Shown here in pieces: positions 1 through 7,825 of a stretch of 64,000 bases of DNA (its first letter is position 1; each line of letters opens with the position of its first letter). The notes under the pieces were generated by a model that was not told the origin of the DNA, did no database searches, and saw nothing but the letters and a program-made list of their open reading frames with translations. The position numbers and the translations under genes were made by a program. The DNA is from Clostridium sp. 'White wine YQ' (GTDB lineage: Bacteria; Bacillota; Clostridia; Clostridiales; Clostridiaceae): the NCBI RefSeq assembly GCF_028728205.1, contig NZ_JAQYUU010000001.1, forward strand, positions 485,318 through 549,317. The letters are read 5' to 3'.

Positions 1-2138
1 ACAGCACAGCTGATACAAAAAATCAGCAAAATGAAAATACTACAGGAGAAAAAGTTGAAGGAGACAGCTCCAAAACAACTGAGCCAGAATCAGAAACAAA
101 AGAAGCTGATAAAGTAAACAATAAAGACTCTAGTGACAATACAAGTGAAGCTAAAGAAAATAAATCTATATTTAAAAAGATTGCAGATGGACTTAAAGCA
201 GCACTTGATTTTGTAGTAAACACCGTTAAGAAAGCGGCAGATAGTATAAAGGGTTTCTTTAAATGGTTATTCGGGGAATCAGAGGATAAAAGTCAAGCTT
301 CAAGCGTAATGCTATTTGGTGGAAAGTCAGAAAACGGCAATGACAAGTCAAATAATAATGGAAACAGTAATGATAAAAATAATGGCAATAATGGACAAAG
401 TAAAGACAGTAATAATGAACAAGACAAAGATAGCAATAACGGGCAAGGTAAAGACAATAATAATGGCAACAGTAACGGAAATGATGGACAAGGCAAAGAT
501 AACAATAAAGATAAGAGCAAAGGAAATAATGGAAAACATGCAGGATGGTACAAGAGAGCAGATCATCCAAAGAATCCAGGAAACCAAGATCCGATAGACA
601 CACCAGAAAACTATGAGATAATAAATTATATAAATGATGTGTCATTAGAGAATCCAGAAGTATTAATGACTTCAGATGAGGATGGCAACTACACAAATGC
701 ATATACTTATGGACTAGATAGAATATCAGTAGATAAATTATCACCTGATACAGATATAAAGACAGATCCATTATTCTATCTATATGATGGAAGAGGAAGT
801 GTATCAGATGTAACTAATACTGCAGGACAAGTAAAAGATAAGTATAGATATGACCCATTTGGAGAAGTAAAGCATGGAGGCTTCTGGGGAAGTAATGCAA
901 CACATTATGAAAATTTCTATGGATATAACGGAGAGGATTATAATAGACTAAGTGGCTTAGAATATCTAAGGGCAAGATATTATGAACCTGAAAGCGGAAG
1001 ATTCTTAACAAGAGACAGTTACCTAGGAAATGTTATGCAGCCATTAACCCTAAATAGGTATGCATATGCATTAAATAATCCTATGATGTATACAGATCCA
1101 AGTGGACATTGGCCAGGGTGGTTTGACAAGGCGGTTTCAGCTGTAAGCAATTTTGTTAGCGATGTTGCAGAAACCGTATCAGATTATGCATCAACAGCAT
1201 GGTCAAATGTCAAGAGTGCATACAACTACGTTGCTGATAAAGTAAGTGGATGGATTGAATCAGGAAAGGAAAAAGTTAGCAATTTTGTATCGTGGTCAGA
1301 GAAAAAGATTTCTTCAGCTAAGCAGGGTTTAAGTAATACAGCAGGTAAGTTAAAAGAATTTGCAGCACCGGTAATTTCTACGTTGAATCACCCGAATGAA
1401 GTAGTAAGAAAGTCGATGGCGATAATAAAGAAAGGCTGTGACGGAGCGCAGTATGTAGCAAGTCAAGCGTACAAGTATAGGGATCAAATACTCGATGGAG
1501 TACAGACAGCTCTAGATGTAGCAGGTCTTGTACCAGGAGTAGGGGACGTACTAGATGGAGTAAACGGATTAATATCGTTAGCAAGAGGAAACAAAGCAGA
1601 TGCAGCACTAAGCCTTGCAGCAATGATACCATTTGCTGGAGATGCAGCAACAGTAGCAAAACTAGCAAGAAAAGGTGACAAAGCAATTGAACTCGTTAAG
1701 ACTGCAGATGATGCCATTGATATAGTAAAAGATGGAGAAAGGGCAATAGATCTAACTAAGGGGGTAGGAGAAGCTGAAAGTAATTTGAGATTTACTCAAA
1801 CTACCGCATCACCATACTACAGTGCAGAGGGTAAGTTTGCAGGAAAAACAATAGGTGAAGTATCTGATATGTTGAGAAGTGGAGAACTAAAAGCTAGCGA
1901 AGTACCAGTGACATATATTGAAAGAGATGGTACTAGATTGATAGAAAATACAAGGTCTTCACTTGGTTTGAAAAGGGCAAATATTCCAGAATCTGAATGG
2001 ACTCTAATTAATAAAACAGGTGACCCGACAATTGAGGCTAAAATAACCGAAAGACTTGAACGAAATGGACTTACTAATTCAGGCACTGATGTTTTAAGAA
2101 TTACAGGTGAAGGTAAAAATGCTAGTAGCTTAAAATAA
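1..2138 (+). CDS. Rhs-repeat polymorphic toxin, C-terminal 711 residues (5' end outside window)
   Basis: The frame is open from base 3, so the gene enters from the left edge; its N-terminal Rhs shell is not visible. What is seen: an amphipathic Lys/Ala-rich stretch, an Asn/Lys/Gly low-complexity linker (about residues 107-179 of the visible part), the RHS-associated core (about 256-370, with YDPFGE, GLEYLRARYYEP, GRFLTRD, and TDPSGHW near 365), a hydrophobic pre-toxin segment (about 504-560, LVPGVGD and MIPFAGDA) like the PT-TG linkers of polymorphic toxins, and a variable tip (about 595-711, with VTYIERDGTRLIENTRSS). The DPSG motif is where Rhs proteins usually self-cleave. In the family the shell is secreted and the tip poisons a neighbouring cell. 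The tip resembles C-ends of other CdiA/FHA and Rhs toxins, but I cannot name its activity. The presumed immunity gene follows after 11 bases. Confidence 0.9.
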   Translation, partial: STADTKNQQNENTTGEKVEGDSSKTTEPESETKEADKVNNKDSSDNTSEAKENKSIFKKIADGLKAALDFVVNTVKKAADSIKGFFKWLFGESEDKSQASSVMLFGGKSENGNDKSNNNGNSNDKNNGNNGQSKDSNNEQDKDSNNGQGKDNNNGNSNGNDGQGKDNNKDKSKGNNGKHAGWYKRADHPKNPGNQDPIDTPENYEIINYINDVSLENPEVLMTSDEDGNYTNAYTYGLDRISVDKLSPDTDIKTDPLFYLYDGRGSVSDVTNTAGQVKDKYRYDPFGEVKHGGFWGSNATHYENFYGYNGEDYNRLSGLEYLRARYYEPESGRFLTRDSYLGNVMQPLTLNRYAYALNNPMMYTDPSGHWPGWFDKAVSAVSNFVSDVAETVSDYASTAWSNVKSAYNYVADKVSGWIESGKEKVSNFVSWSEKKISSAKQGLSNTAGKLKEFAAPVISTLNHPNEVVRKSMAIIKKGCDGAQYVASQAYKYRDQILDGVQTALDVAGLVPGVGDVLDGVNGLISLARGNKADAALSLAAMIPFAGDAATVAKLARKGDKAIELVKTADDAIDIVKDGERAIDLTKGVGEAESNLRFTQTTASPYYSAEGKFAGKTIGEVSDMLRSGELKASEVPVTYIERDGTRLIENTRSSLGLKRANIPESEWTLINKTGDPTIEAKITERLERNGLTNSGTDVLRITGEGKNASSLK

Positions 2139-2149
2139 GGAGGTAACGT

Positions 2150-2524
2150 ATGGTTTTAAATGAGTTATTTGGTATAAAAGAACTTGCTCAAGAATTTATG
2201 AATGCGCCTAAGATAGAACAAAATGGTGAGGATGTTGTACTTAAGTATGACTATGAAACAGATTCTGGGGAATATGAATGGACTGGAATCACCTTCCTTA
2301 ATACAATAAAATATAGACATACTAAGGATAGCGACATTAGTGAATATATGATGAAAGCTTACAATGCTGTTGTTGAACTAAAAGATTCAGTATGGATAAA
2401 TGAAGTTATTTCAAATAGTAATAAAGAAAATAGAGATATTCAATTTAAACACTATTTGGTTTACTTTGATGGGTATGGGGCTTACGAATTTATTAGCACA
2501 AGTGTAAATCAAGGCATAAAGTAA
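2150..2524 (+). CDS. Probable immunity protein for the Rhs toxin tip
   Basis: A 124-residue acidic, soluble protein with no signal peptide or membrane segment. It starts 11 bases after the Rhs stop behind a strong AAGGAGG site. I do not recognise a named family. The call rests on context: in polymorphic toxin loci the gene directly after the toxin tip normally encodes the cognate cytosolic inhibitor, and size and acidity fit. An unrelated small protein cannot be excluded. If this is the immunity protein it should bind residues of the tip encoded by about 1785-2138. Confidence 0.7.
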   Translation: MVLNELFGIKELAQEFMNAPKIEQNGEDVVLKYDYETDSGEYEWTGITFLNTIKYRHTKDSDISEYMMKAYNAVVELKDSVWINEVISNSNKENRDIQFKHYLVYFDGYGAYEFISTSVNQGIK

Positions 2525-2556
2525 TAAAATTAATATATTCCTAGAAAGGAGGAAAC

Positions 2557-3111
2557 ATGGATTTTTTAAGATTAAGTAAAGAAGTATCATATGCACTACG
2601 ACATGCACCATGGGAATATGAATTGGAACTTGATGAGAATGGATGGGTAGATGTTGAACAATTGCTAACTTCATTAAGAGAAGATAATCGATGGAGTAAT
2701 GTAACGGAAGCGGATTTGATAGCTATGATAGAAGGTTCAGAGAAAAAGCGTCATGAAATACTATCAGGAAGGATTAGAGCTCTATATGGTCACTCTGTGC
2801 CACAAAAAATAGCTTGGGAGAATGAGGAGCCGCCTAGGGTTCTGTACCATGGGACAGCTAGAAGATTTTTAGAATCTATAACAGAGAATGGACTACTACC
2901 AAGAGGCAGGCAATATGTTCATCTATCAATTGATATTGATACAGCACTACAAGTAGGGAAAAGACGTGATAATAAACCAATCATTCTTATTATTAATGCA
3001 AAACAAGCTTGGAATGAAGGAATAAAATTTTATCAAGGAAATGACAAGGTTTGGCAAGCTGATTTTGTACCAAGCAAATATATCATTGAAAATGAATCTA
3101 CAAAATTGTAA
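2557..3111 (+). CDS. kptA: RNA 2'-phosphotransferase, Tpt1/KptA family
   Basis: The 184-residue protein carries the family landmarks in order: LSKEVSYALRH (R15, H16), a winged-helix-like N-terminal lobe with ENGWVDVEQLL, RIRALYGHS (R74), LYHGT (97-100), LLPRGRQYVHLS (R118) and WQADFVPSKYI near the end. R15, H16, R74 and R118 match the Arg-His-Arg-Arg set used by the family to move an internal RNA 2'-phosphate onto NAD+. Length is normal for bacterial members. The start ATG follows AAGGAGG. It lies 32 bases after the immunity gene on the same strand and is probably co-transcribed. Bacterial KptA has no settled role; here it could repair or modify RNA hit by a nuclease toxin, or be cargo of the locus. 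Family assignment is firm, the role is inference. Confidence 0.92.
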   Translation: MDFLRLSKEVSYALRHAPWEYELELDENGWVDVEQLLTSLREDNRWSNVTEADLIAMIEGSEKKRHEILSGRIRALYGHSVPQKIAWENEEPPRVLYHGTARRFLESITENGLLPRGRQYVHLSIDIDTALQVGKRRDNKPIILIINAKQAWNEGIKFYQGNDKVWQADFVPSKYIIENESTKL

Positions 3112-3237
3112 TCTGGCTGCAAAATATCAATTGGGCTAACTGCAAAACATTAAATGTTAAGTTAAATAATGATATATCCAATAAAATCATTAACATTTGA
3201 TACAAATTGACATACAATACTTGCTTCATAATAATGA

Positions 3238-3330
3238 TTCTGTAGCGAGTATAGGCACAAAGGAAAAAGTAATGTTAAAATGGTAGTAATAGTTAAAAAC
3301 TGTTGCTACCATTTAACTTTGTAGCTACAG
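3238..3330 (+). repeat. Cassette-border direct repeat, copy 1
   Basis: This block is a diverged direct copy of 4760-4850. The best conserved core is 46 bases in both copies, from TAATGTTA (3270) to GTTGCTACCATTTA (ending 3315). Within it AAATGGTAG and CTACCATTT can pair as a hairpin. It lies between kptA and the headless toxin tip that follows, so it marks a cassette border. Flanking bases from 3224 (CTTCATAATAATGATT) recur more weakly at 5433-5462. Confidence 0.65.
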
Positions 3331-3679
3331 TTTCAGCCCTAAGGGGGCGGCTGAAGGTAATAATTTACCAGCTTTGTATGACCCTGATTTCGCAGCACAA
3401 CAAATACTTAAAAGCCCAACTAATGTAACACCTGGTGGTCGTACAATTACAGCTCATGCAGCGGAGAGGATGGTAACTCCACCTCCAGGAAGAGTGCCAA
3501 CATCAATTGCAGAAGTTGATGAGTTTCTTGATACAGCGACAAGTATAAGGAAGATTAGTCAACACCCATTAGGGGATACTATAACGCTACGTAATACTAA
3601 TTCTCCAAGTATAAAAGAAGTAGTAGTTGATGCAGCAACAGGTAAATGCGTTATAACTGTTATTACTCCCAAAAAATAA
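3317..3679 (+). pseudogene. Displaced Rhs/CDI-type toxin tip without a start (orphan module)
   Basis: The frame is open from just after a TAA at 3314 and runs to 3679, about 120 codons, but has no ATG with a ribosome site; a TTG at 3374 has none either. The product contains TITAHAAERMV, a central VDEFLDTAT region, and the C-terminal VVVDAATGKCVITVITPKK. This pattern (a His-Ala-x-x-Arg helix followed by strands ending in a conserved ITVI..PK tail) is seen at the very C-end of large secreted toxins and resembles small RNase toxin folds of the DUF4258/BECR kind; that last point is low-confidence. Seen: no start and no shell. Inferred: a tip left behind, or stored, when a newer tip replaced it on the Rhs gene. 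A presumed immunity gene follows after 12 bases. Confidence 0.7.
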
Positions 3680-3691
3680 GGTAGGTGTAAT

Positions 3692-3952
3692 ATGAAAAAT
3701 AATAAAGAAATTCAAAAAATAATAGAAATGTTAAATAAATTTATCGCAAGAGAAGATTGCTCTATGGAAATTGCAGGTAAGATTGAAGTGGCACTAGATG
3801 AAATATTCCCAGATGATGATGAAATCCAAGATTATGTAACATGTTTTGCCTCATATAGACCAGGTGGTGGAGACTATCTTTATGATGAGGATAGGATGGT
3901 TGTTGAGAGTAAAACATTACTAAATATTATTCAGTCAAAGAATATACCTTAA
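3692..3952 (+). CDS. Probable immunity protein of the orphan tip
   Basis: An 86-residue acidic protein starting 12 bases after the orphan tip, with a GGTAGGTG ribosome site. It has an N-terminal helix (IQKIIEMLNKFI), an acidic middle (FPDDDEIQDYV) and a Gly-rich turn (YRPGGGDYLYDEDRM). This layout is common among small proteins next to toxin tips. No named domain is recognised, so the role is inferred from position. The gene looks intact while its toxin lacks a start, as expected if immunity is kept after the toxin is displaced. Confidence 0.6.
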   Translation: MKNNKEIQKIIEMLNKFIAREDCSMEIAGKIEVALDEIFPDDDEIQDYVTCFASYRPGGGDYLYDEDRMVVESKTLLNIIQSKNIP

Positions 3953-4027
3953 ACTAATAATGTAAATGAGACAAAAAGAGAAAAATAACTTCATAATTTC
4001 AATAATGTGATAAGATAAAGTACAAAA

Positions 4028-4068
4028 TGAACTAGCTGAAAAGTAAGTAGGCTAGTTCATAGTTTTTT
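4028..4068 (+). terminator. Intrinsic terminator
   Basis: TGAACTAGC pairs with GCTAGTTCA across a 14-base loop, followed by a T-rich tail. It would end transcription from the 3692 gene. Confidence 0.7.
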
Positions 4069-4170
4069 ATAGTGATAAAATAGAGATAGATGTTGAAAAT
4101 AGTAGGCTCTACCACTAATTATAATAATACAGACTCTGCCCTAAGGGGATAAGAGACCCTAACGTAATAG

Positions 4171-4371
4171 AAGTTGGTCAGGCTGCTAGATAATCTAGGA
4201 CATAGGGTATATTTAATATTAAGTAACGCAGTTGATAGAATGCAGCCTAGCTTGAATAGATATGGTAGCCGAGTTGAATAAGCAGGCGGAGACTATTTAT
4301 AGTATGTGAAGGATATTAGAAGTTCAGTTAAACCAGTAGTTCAGGAAAATGGAAACTTATCATATACTTAG
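4171..4371 (+). pseudogene. Stop-riddled toxin-tip remnant
   Basis: One reading frame from 4171 gives a protein-like stretch interrupted by TAA at 4279, TAG at 4300 and TAG at 4369. The readable pieces include SNAVDRMQPSLNRYG (from 4222), AGGDYL, YVKDIRSSVKPVVQENG and LSYT. Each stop is one C-to-T change from CAA or CAG, so the ancestor was probably continuous. Another frame around 4170 reads EVGQAAR, suggesting an additional frameshift. The remnant sits in front of an intact presumed immunity gene at 4453, the same order as the other cassettes. The rest of the 3953-4452 spacer holds only the terminator before it. Confidence 0.5.
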
Positions 4372-4452
4372 GGGGACATAGCAAGTAGTAACTAATCTAC
4401 CTAAGGAGGTAGTGACAATAATAACTAATTAATTAATCATAGGAGTGCAAAT

Positions 4453-4701
4453 ATGAATACCCTAGAAAAGTTAGAGAAAATATGTATTATGTTTAAAGAA
4501 GATAAGATTGATATTGAGGAGTTTCAAAGTAGGTTAGAAACATTAGATATTTTAGGAGAATCTTACGTAAGCCTGAACAAAGTGAAAATTGATGCCATTA
4601 ATAGATTAGAAGAGATAAGATATTGTAGCCTAGAATCAAATTTCTATAAATATGGGTCAGAAGTAGCAAATTTACTGTTAGAAGAAATTAAAGAACATTA
4701 A
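4453..4701 (+). CDS. Small hypothetical protein, probable orphan immunity protein
   Basis: An 82-residue helical, acidic protein with a good site (TAGGAGTG) before its ATG. Visible pattern: EKLEKICIMFKEDKIDIEEF, then LEEIRYCSLESNFYKYGSEV and an acidic end. I do not recognise a named domain. It follows a decayed toxin tip and precedes another cassette border, so it is best read as a retained immunity gene. No membrane segment or signal peptide. Confidence 0.5.
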   Translation: MNTLEKLEKICIMFKEDKIDIEEFQSRLETLDILGESYVSLNKVKIDAINRLEEIRYCSLESNFYKYGSEVANLLLEEIKEH

Positions 4702-4759
4702 AATGAAGATTTGTTGAATTTTTAGTAGTAATAAATTAAAAATATACTTATAATTTCAG

Positions 4760-4850
4760 TTTTACAGTGAGTAGATAGACGAAACGCAAATTAATGTTAG
4801 CATGCTAGCAACAGTAAAAAATTGTTACTACCATTTATTTTGCAACTAAA
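4760..4850 (+). repeat. Cassette-border direct repeat, copy 2
   Basis: Diverged copy of 3238-3330. The conserved core runs from TAATGTTA (4792) to GTTACTACCATTTA (ending 4837), the same 46-base length as copy 1. As in copy 1, the coding remnant of a toxin tip begins directly at its right end. Confidence 0.65.
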
Positions 4851-4958
4851 GCAATAGCTAATAAACAGTATGGTTCTGGTGGATTTGATCAATATTTTAT
4901 AAATAGTTTTGAAGGTGTACTAAGGCCAATTCAATCAAGAATTATGACTAATAGGTAA
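4842..4958 (+). pseudogene. Headless C-terminal fragment of a second toxin tip
   Basis: Thirty-eight codons are open up to TAA at 4956, reading ATKAIANKQYGSGGFDQYF, then a short NSFEGVLRPIQSRIMTNR end. There is no start codon or ribosome site; the fragment begins at the border repeat. An intact presumed immunity gene begins 18 bases downstream. It fits the last residues of a toxin tip whose front was lost by recombination. Confidence 0.55.
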
Positions 4959-4976
4959 ATAGGGAGGAGATGAGTA

Positions 4977-5402
4977 GTGATTAATATTAATAATGGTAAT
5001 ATATCAATAAATGATGGTAGATTTATTATAACAAAAAGCTTAACTAAGAATGGGTTTATGAATTCAAATTTGTATAATGATGTAATAAGCCAACAAACGC
5101 ATATGTTTTCGAACTACTATTTAAAGCCACAATTAATAGGCAAGGATAAATTTATTATGACTTTAGTATTCAACCCAAGTGATATGATTTATCTTGTAAA
5201 TATATGTTTATCTAATGAAGGAGATAAACCAACGTGGGATAATTGGTCACAATATGAAGTACTTAAAATAAAGAATAAAAATGACGAGTGGTTGGAGAAG
5301 AATATAGGTAAACCACCATATAAATATTCATGGGGTGAAATATCATCAAATTATGACCCTCGTTCTGGTTCAAGTATGATATCTATAAGATATGATATAT
5401 GA
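4977..5402 (+). CDS. Probable immunity protein following the second tip fragment
   Basis: A 141-residue soluble protein. GTG at 4977 is chosen because it follows AGGGAGGAG at proper spacing; an ATG at 4970 runs into a stop after four codons. Readable features are an NGNISINDGRF start, a strand-rich middle (DKFIMTLVFNPSDMIYLVNI), a DNWSQYEVLK/KNDEWLEKNIG helix and a GSSMISIRYDI end. Families of this layout are common beside Rhs and WapA-type toxins, but I cannot give a name. The immunity role is inferred from order and size. Confidence 0.55.
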   Translation: MININNGNISINDGRFIITKSLTKNGFMNSNLYNDVISQQTHMFSNYYLKPQLIGKDKFIMTLVFNPSDMIYLVNICLSNEGDKPTWDNWSQYEVLKIKNKNDEWLEKNIGKPPYKYSWGEISSNYDPRSGSSMISIRYDI

Positions 5403-5658
5403 AAATCACCTACAAAATTATGAATAGTCTGACTTCACAATAATAATTATGCAGTAACTAGGTAAAAAATAAAAAGATATAAGAACTAACATTGTAATGC
5501 TCTCCTTGCAATAGACAGTTTAAATAACAAACTGTTTATTATAAGGGGAATATTTTTTATGGTTAAAAAATATAAGATTACCTTTTAAAATATGAGTTTG
5601 AATTAACTGGATATTCCTGAAAATTATTCGATAATAAATTATATATTAGGATCCTAAA

Positions 5659-5727
5659 GGCTCAAAAACAGATAAATGGTCTATATCGAAAGATAATAAA
5701 TATAAATTAACATTTACATTTAAGTAG
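5659..5727 (+). pseudogene. 3' remnant of a small gene in the 5403-5743 spacer
   Basis: The last 22 codons of a broken gene can be read (GSKTDKWSISKDNKYKLTF, then TFK and TAG at 5725). Just upstream, in another frame, PENYSIINYILGS precedes a stop, so at least one frameshift separates the two pieces; an ATG at 5560 with GGGG before it may be the old start. The rest of the spacer holds a weak third copy of the border-repeat flank (5433-5462, CTTCACAATAATAATTATG). Confidence 0.4.
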
Positions 5728-5743
5728 GAGGGAATAACGAACT

Positions 5744-6295
5744 ATGCAGAAGCTTATAATTGGCTCAATACTTATACTTAGTATGTTATTACTAAGTTCA
5801 TGCTCAATAGGAGGGTCAAGAACAGAAATGCTTAACAAGGATAGCGATGACACAAAAGCGAATGGACGATTGGAGCAAGTGATTGAAGCTATTAGAAATA
5901 AAGATAAAGATGCTTTGCGGGGAATGTTTTCAAAGCAAGCTGCAGATGCAACAGATAATTTTGATAGTGGGGTTGATAATTTATTTGGCTTCATTCAAGG
6001 GAAAGTTGGTTCATGGGAAAAGCTAGATGGTCCTACAGTGTTCGAATCAAATGATCATGGACATGAAACTAAAGAAGTCAATTCATATTATTATGTAAAT
6101 ACCGATAAGCAAAAGTACTTCTTTTTACTACAAGATTATCCAATTGATACAGATCACCCTGATAATGTTGGCCTTTATATGCTCTTAGTTGTAAAAGCAG
6201 AAGATGAAAAAGATATATATGATGGTGACAAGAAGATAATATATGATGGTGACAAAAAGATATCACACGCTGGAATCTATATACCTATAAAATAG
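5744..6295 (+). CDS. DUF5104-type lipoprotein
   Basis: A 183-residue predicted lipoprotein: hydrophobic N-terminus with lipobox LSSC (Cys20), so it should be anchored outside the membrane. The mature part has an acidic helix (RLEQVIEAIRNKDKDALRGMFS), typical of DUF5104 proteins, and a C-terminal NVGLYMLLVVKAEDE...GIYIPIK strand pair. Near the end IYDGDKK occurs twice because a 24-base unit is duplicated at about 6215-6262. The family is frequent in Firmicutes next to secreted-toxin loci, which would allow a role outside the membrane, but its function is not established. A broken paralogue lies at 6821-6931. The start follows AGGAGGGA. Confidence 0.7.
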   Translation: MQKLIIGSILILSMLLLSSCSIGGSRTEMLNKDSDDTKANGRLEQVIEAIRNKDKDALRGMFSKQAADATDNFDSGVDNLFGFIQGKVGSWEKLDGPTVFESNDHGHETKEVNSYYYVNTDKQKYFFLLQDYPIDTDHPDNVGLYMLLVVKAEDEKDIYDGDKKIIYDGDKKISHAGIYIPIK

Positions 6296-6381
6296 CAATA
6301 GAAATAACCGCAATTGACTTATAGTAGAAACTCTGCATATGGGAGGCCAATCAAATTCAGCATATAGGGGGAGGAAATAAC

Positions 6382-6804
6382 ATGGACGGTGAGAAGAAAA
6401 AAATAAAGTTATTAACTAATAAGGCGGATACTATCGATGAAGAATTAATTATTTTTAAAGAATCACCTGATGACCAAGACATGGTTTTATTAGAAATGAC
6501 TGTAGAAGGGCAGAAGATCAGTTGCTCAAGTGATAATTTCTTCGCAGCACTGATTGACCTAAGAAGTGAACTTGAAAAAAGAGGGATACAAATTCTTTGC
6601 AATGGAGCTGCAAAAAATGTATATCCATCGCCTATGCAATTGTCCATGGGCTATGTTAAGAAGGCATATAAGATATATTTAGGACAGCAAGCTAGAAATA
6701 GTGAAACTGTTGATATTTTTGAGTATGAAGAAGATTTGATGTTTACTAGTATTGAAAAACAATCTAAGTTTCACGATGAATGGATAAAGAGTATCATGGG
6801 GTAA
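6382..6804 (+). CDS. Hypothetical protein, probable immunity-type protein
   Basis: A 140-residue cytosolic protein with a strong GGGGAGGAAA site. It has an N-terminal strand region, a central CSSDNFFAALIDLRSELEKRG helix, and NGAAKNVYPSPMQLSMG followed by YKIYLGQQ and VDIFEYEE. That central to C-terminal pattern recurs in small proteins found with bacterial toxin loci, so an immunity role is likely, though I cannot give a family number. It lies between an intact lipoprotein gene and a broken copy of one, inside the toxin locus. Confidence 0.55.
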   Translation: MDGEKKKIKLLTNKADTIDEELIIFKESPDDQDMVLLEMTVEGQKISCSSDNFFAALIDLRSELEKRGIQILCNGAAKNVYPSPMQLSMGYVKKAYKIYLGQQARNSETVDIFEYEEDLMFTSIEKQSKFHDEWIKSIMG

Positions 6805-6820
6805 CAGGAAAAATTGTCAA

Positions 6821-6931
6821 GAAAATGCAGGTTTATACACTTTACGTGTAATCAAAGCACAAGATAAAGAAACACAATTCGGTTACTGGCAAGATATGAA
6901 GATAGCTGGTATTTATAAACCGAAAGAATAG
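6821..6931 (+). pseudogene. 3' fragment of a second DUF5104-type lipoprotein gene
   Basis: Thirty-six codons ending at TAG 6929 read ENAGLYTLRVIKAQDKE, then TQFGYWQDMKIAGIYKPKE. This matches the end of the intact lipoprotein at 5744 (NVGLYMLLVVKAEDE and AGIYIPIK). No start or signal peptide remains. The remaining bases to 7093 show nothing beyond a ribosome site for the next gene. Confidence 0.65.
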
Positions 6932-7093
6932 CAAAAGATATAAATAACAACTAGCCGTATTTTAGCCATACTAATAATCTAGTCAAAACATAAATATAAC
7001 TAAAATTAAATATCAAAACCAAATACACGATAATAGAATTAAGTGCCATAATATCAAAATTTTAAATAAAATACAATAAAAGGAGAAACTAAA

Positions 7094-7771
7094 ATGAAGA
7101 AAAAAGTGAAGAGAATATTGTTAATAGTATTAGCTGTTGTAATTATTATCATAGGGATATTTGGAGTAATGGTTTACAAAGAAATTCAAACTCGAAATAG
7201 AGTAAGTGCAGCCCTTGAAAAAGTAGTTGCTGGGGATTTAAAGCCTCAAGATATAGATTATAAATCCCTTGGAAAGTATGGAGATTTCACTAGGGATATT
7301 AGTAATGCTTTTGTAAAATATAAGACTGATTCAGATGAGGTTATAAATGCGTATAATAAATTTAATCCTAGCGATATTTTTAGTGAGAAATATATGATGA
7401 ATCCCGTTGGAGGTAAAAAATATGTTCAAGATATCGTTGATACGAATTTGAAATACGAGAAATCCGTAGACCAAGATACAGAACTATTGAATAATTCTGT
7501 GGACAAATCTCCATTTTCTTCAAAAGATAAAGATCAATTGAGAGAACTTGTAAATAAATTAGATGAGAATACAATAAAGGATGCTAAAGCAACTATCACT
7601 AGTGTAAATACTTTTTATTCTAAGGTTGAATCCATCTATGACTTTTTAGACAGCATAAAAGGAAGATATACATATAAAGATAATACCATCGTGTTTGATT
7701 CTCAGCAGGATATGGATAAGTATGATGAACTAATTAAAGAGTTAAAAACTAGCGAAAATGCTTTGAAATAG
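7094..7771 (+). CDS. Single-pass membrane-anchored protein of unknown function
   Basis: A 225-residue protein with a basic start and one long membrane segment (about residues 8-29, ILLIVLAVVIIIIGIFGVMV). The rest is hydrophilic, rich in Lys/Asp/Asn and mostly helical, and should face the outside as an anchored domain. It resembles clostridial proteins of the DUF3053 kind only loosely, so no family is claimed. It is preceded by AAAGGAG and followed by a terminator, so it is a single-gene unit at the edge of the toxin locus. Confidence 0.6.
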   Translation: MKKKVKRILLIVLAVVIIIIGIFGVMVYKEIQTRNRVSAALEKVVAGDLKPQDIDYKSLGKYGDFTRDISNAFVKYKTDSDEVINAYNKFNPSDIFSEKYMMNPVGGKKYVQDIVDTNLKYEKSVDQDTELLNNSVDKSPFSSKDKDQLRELVNKLDENTIKDAKATITSVNTFYSKVESIYDFLDSIKGRYTYKDNTIVFDSQQDMDKYDELIKELKTSENALK

Positions 7772-7825
7772 CATGGAAACAAGGAAAGGACTTTAAACTT
7801 AAATTTAATAATATACATAAAGAAT

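Noticed and set aside
259..771. Long minus-strand open frames opposite the Rhs linker
   Set aside because: They are antisense shadows of the AAT/GGC-rich linker, have no ribosome site and give Leu/Tyr/His-rich nonsense.
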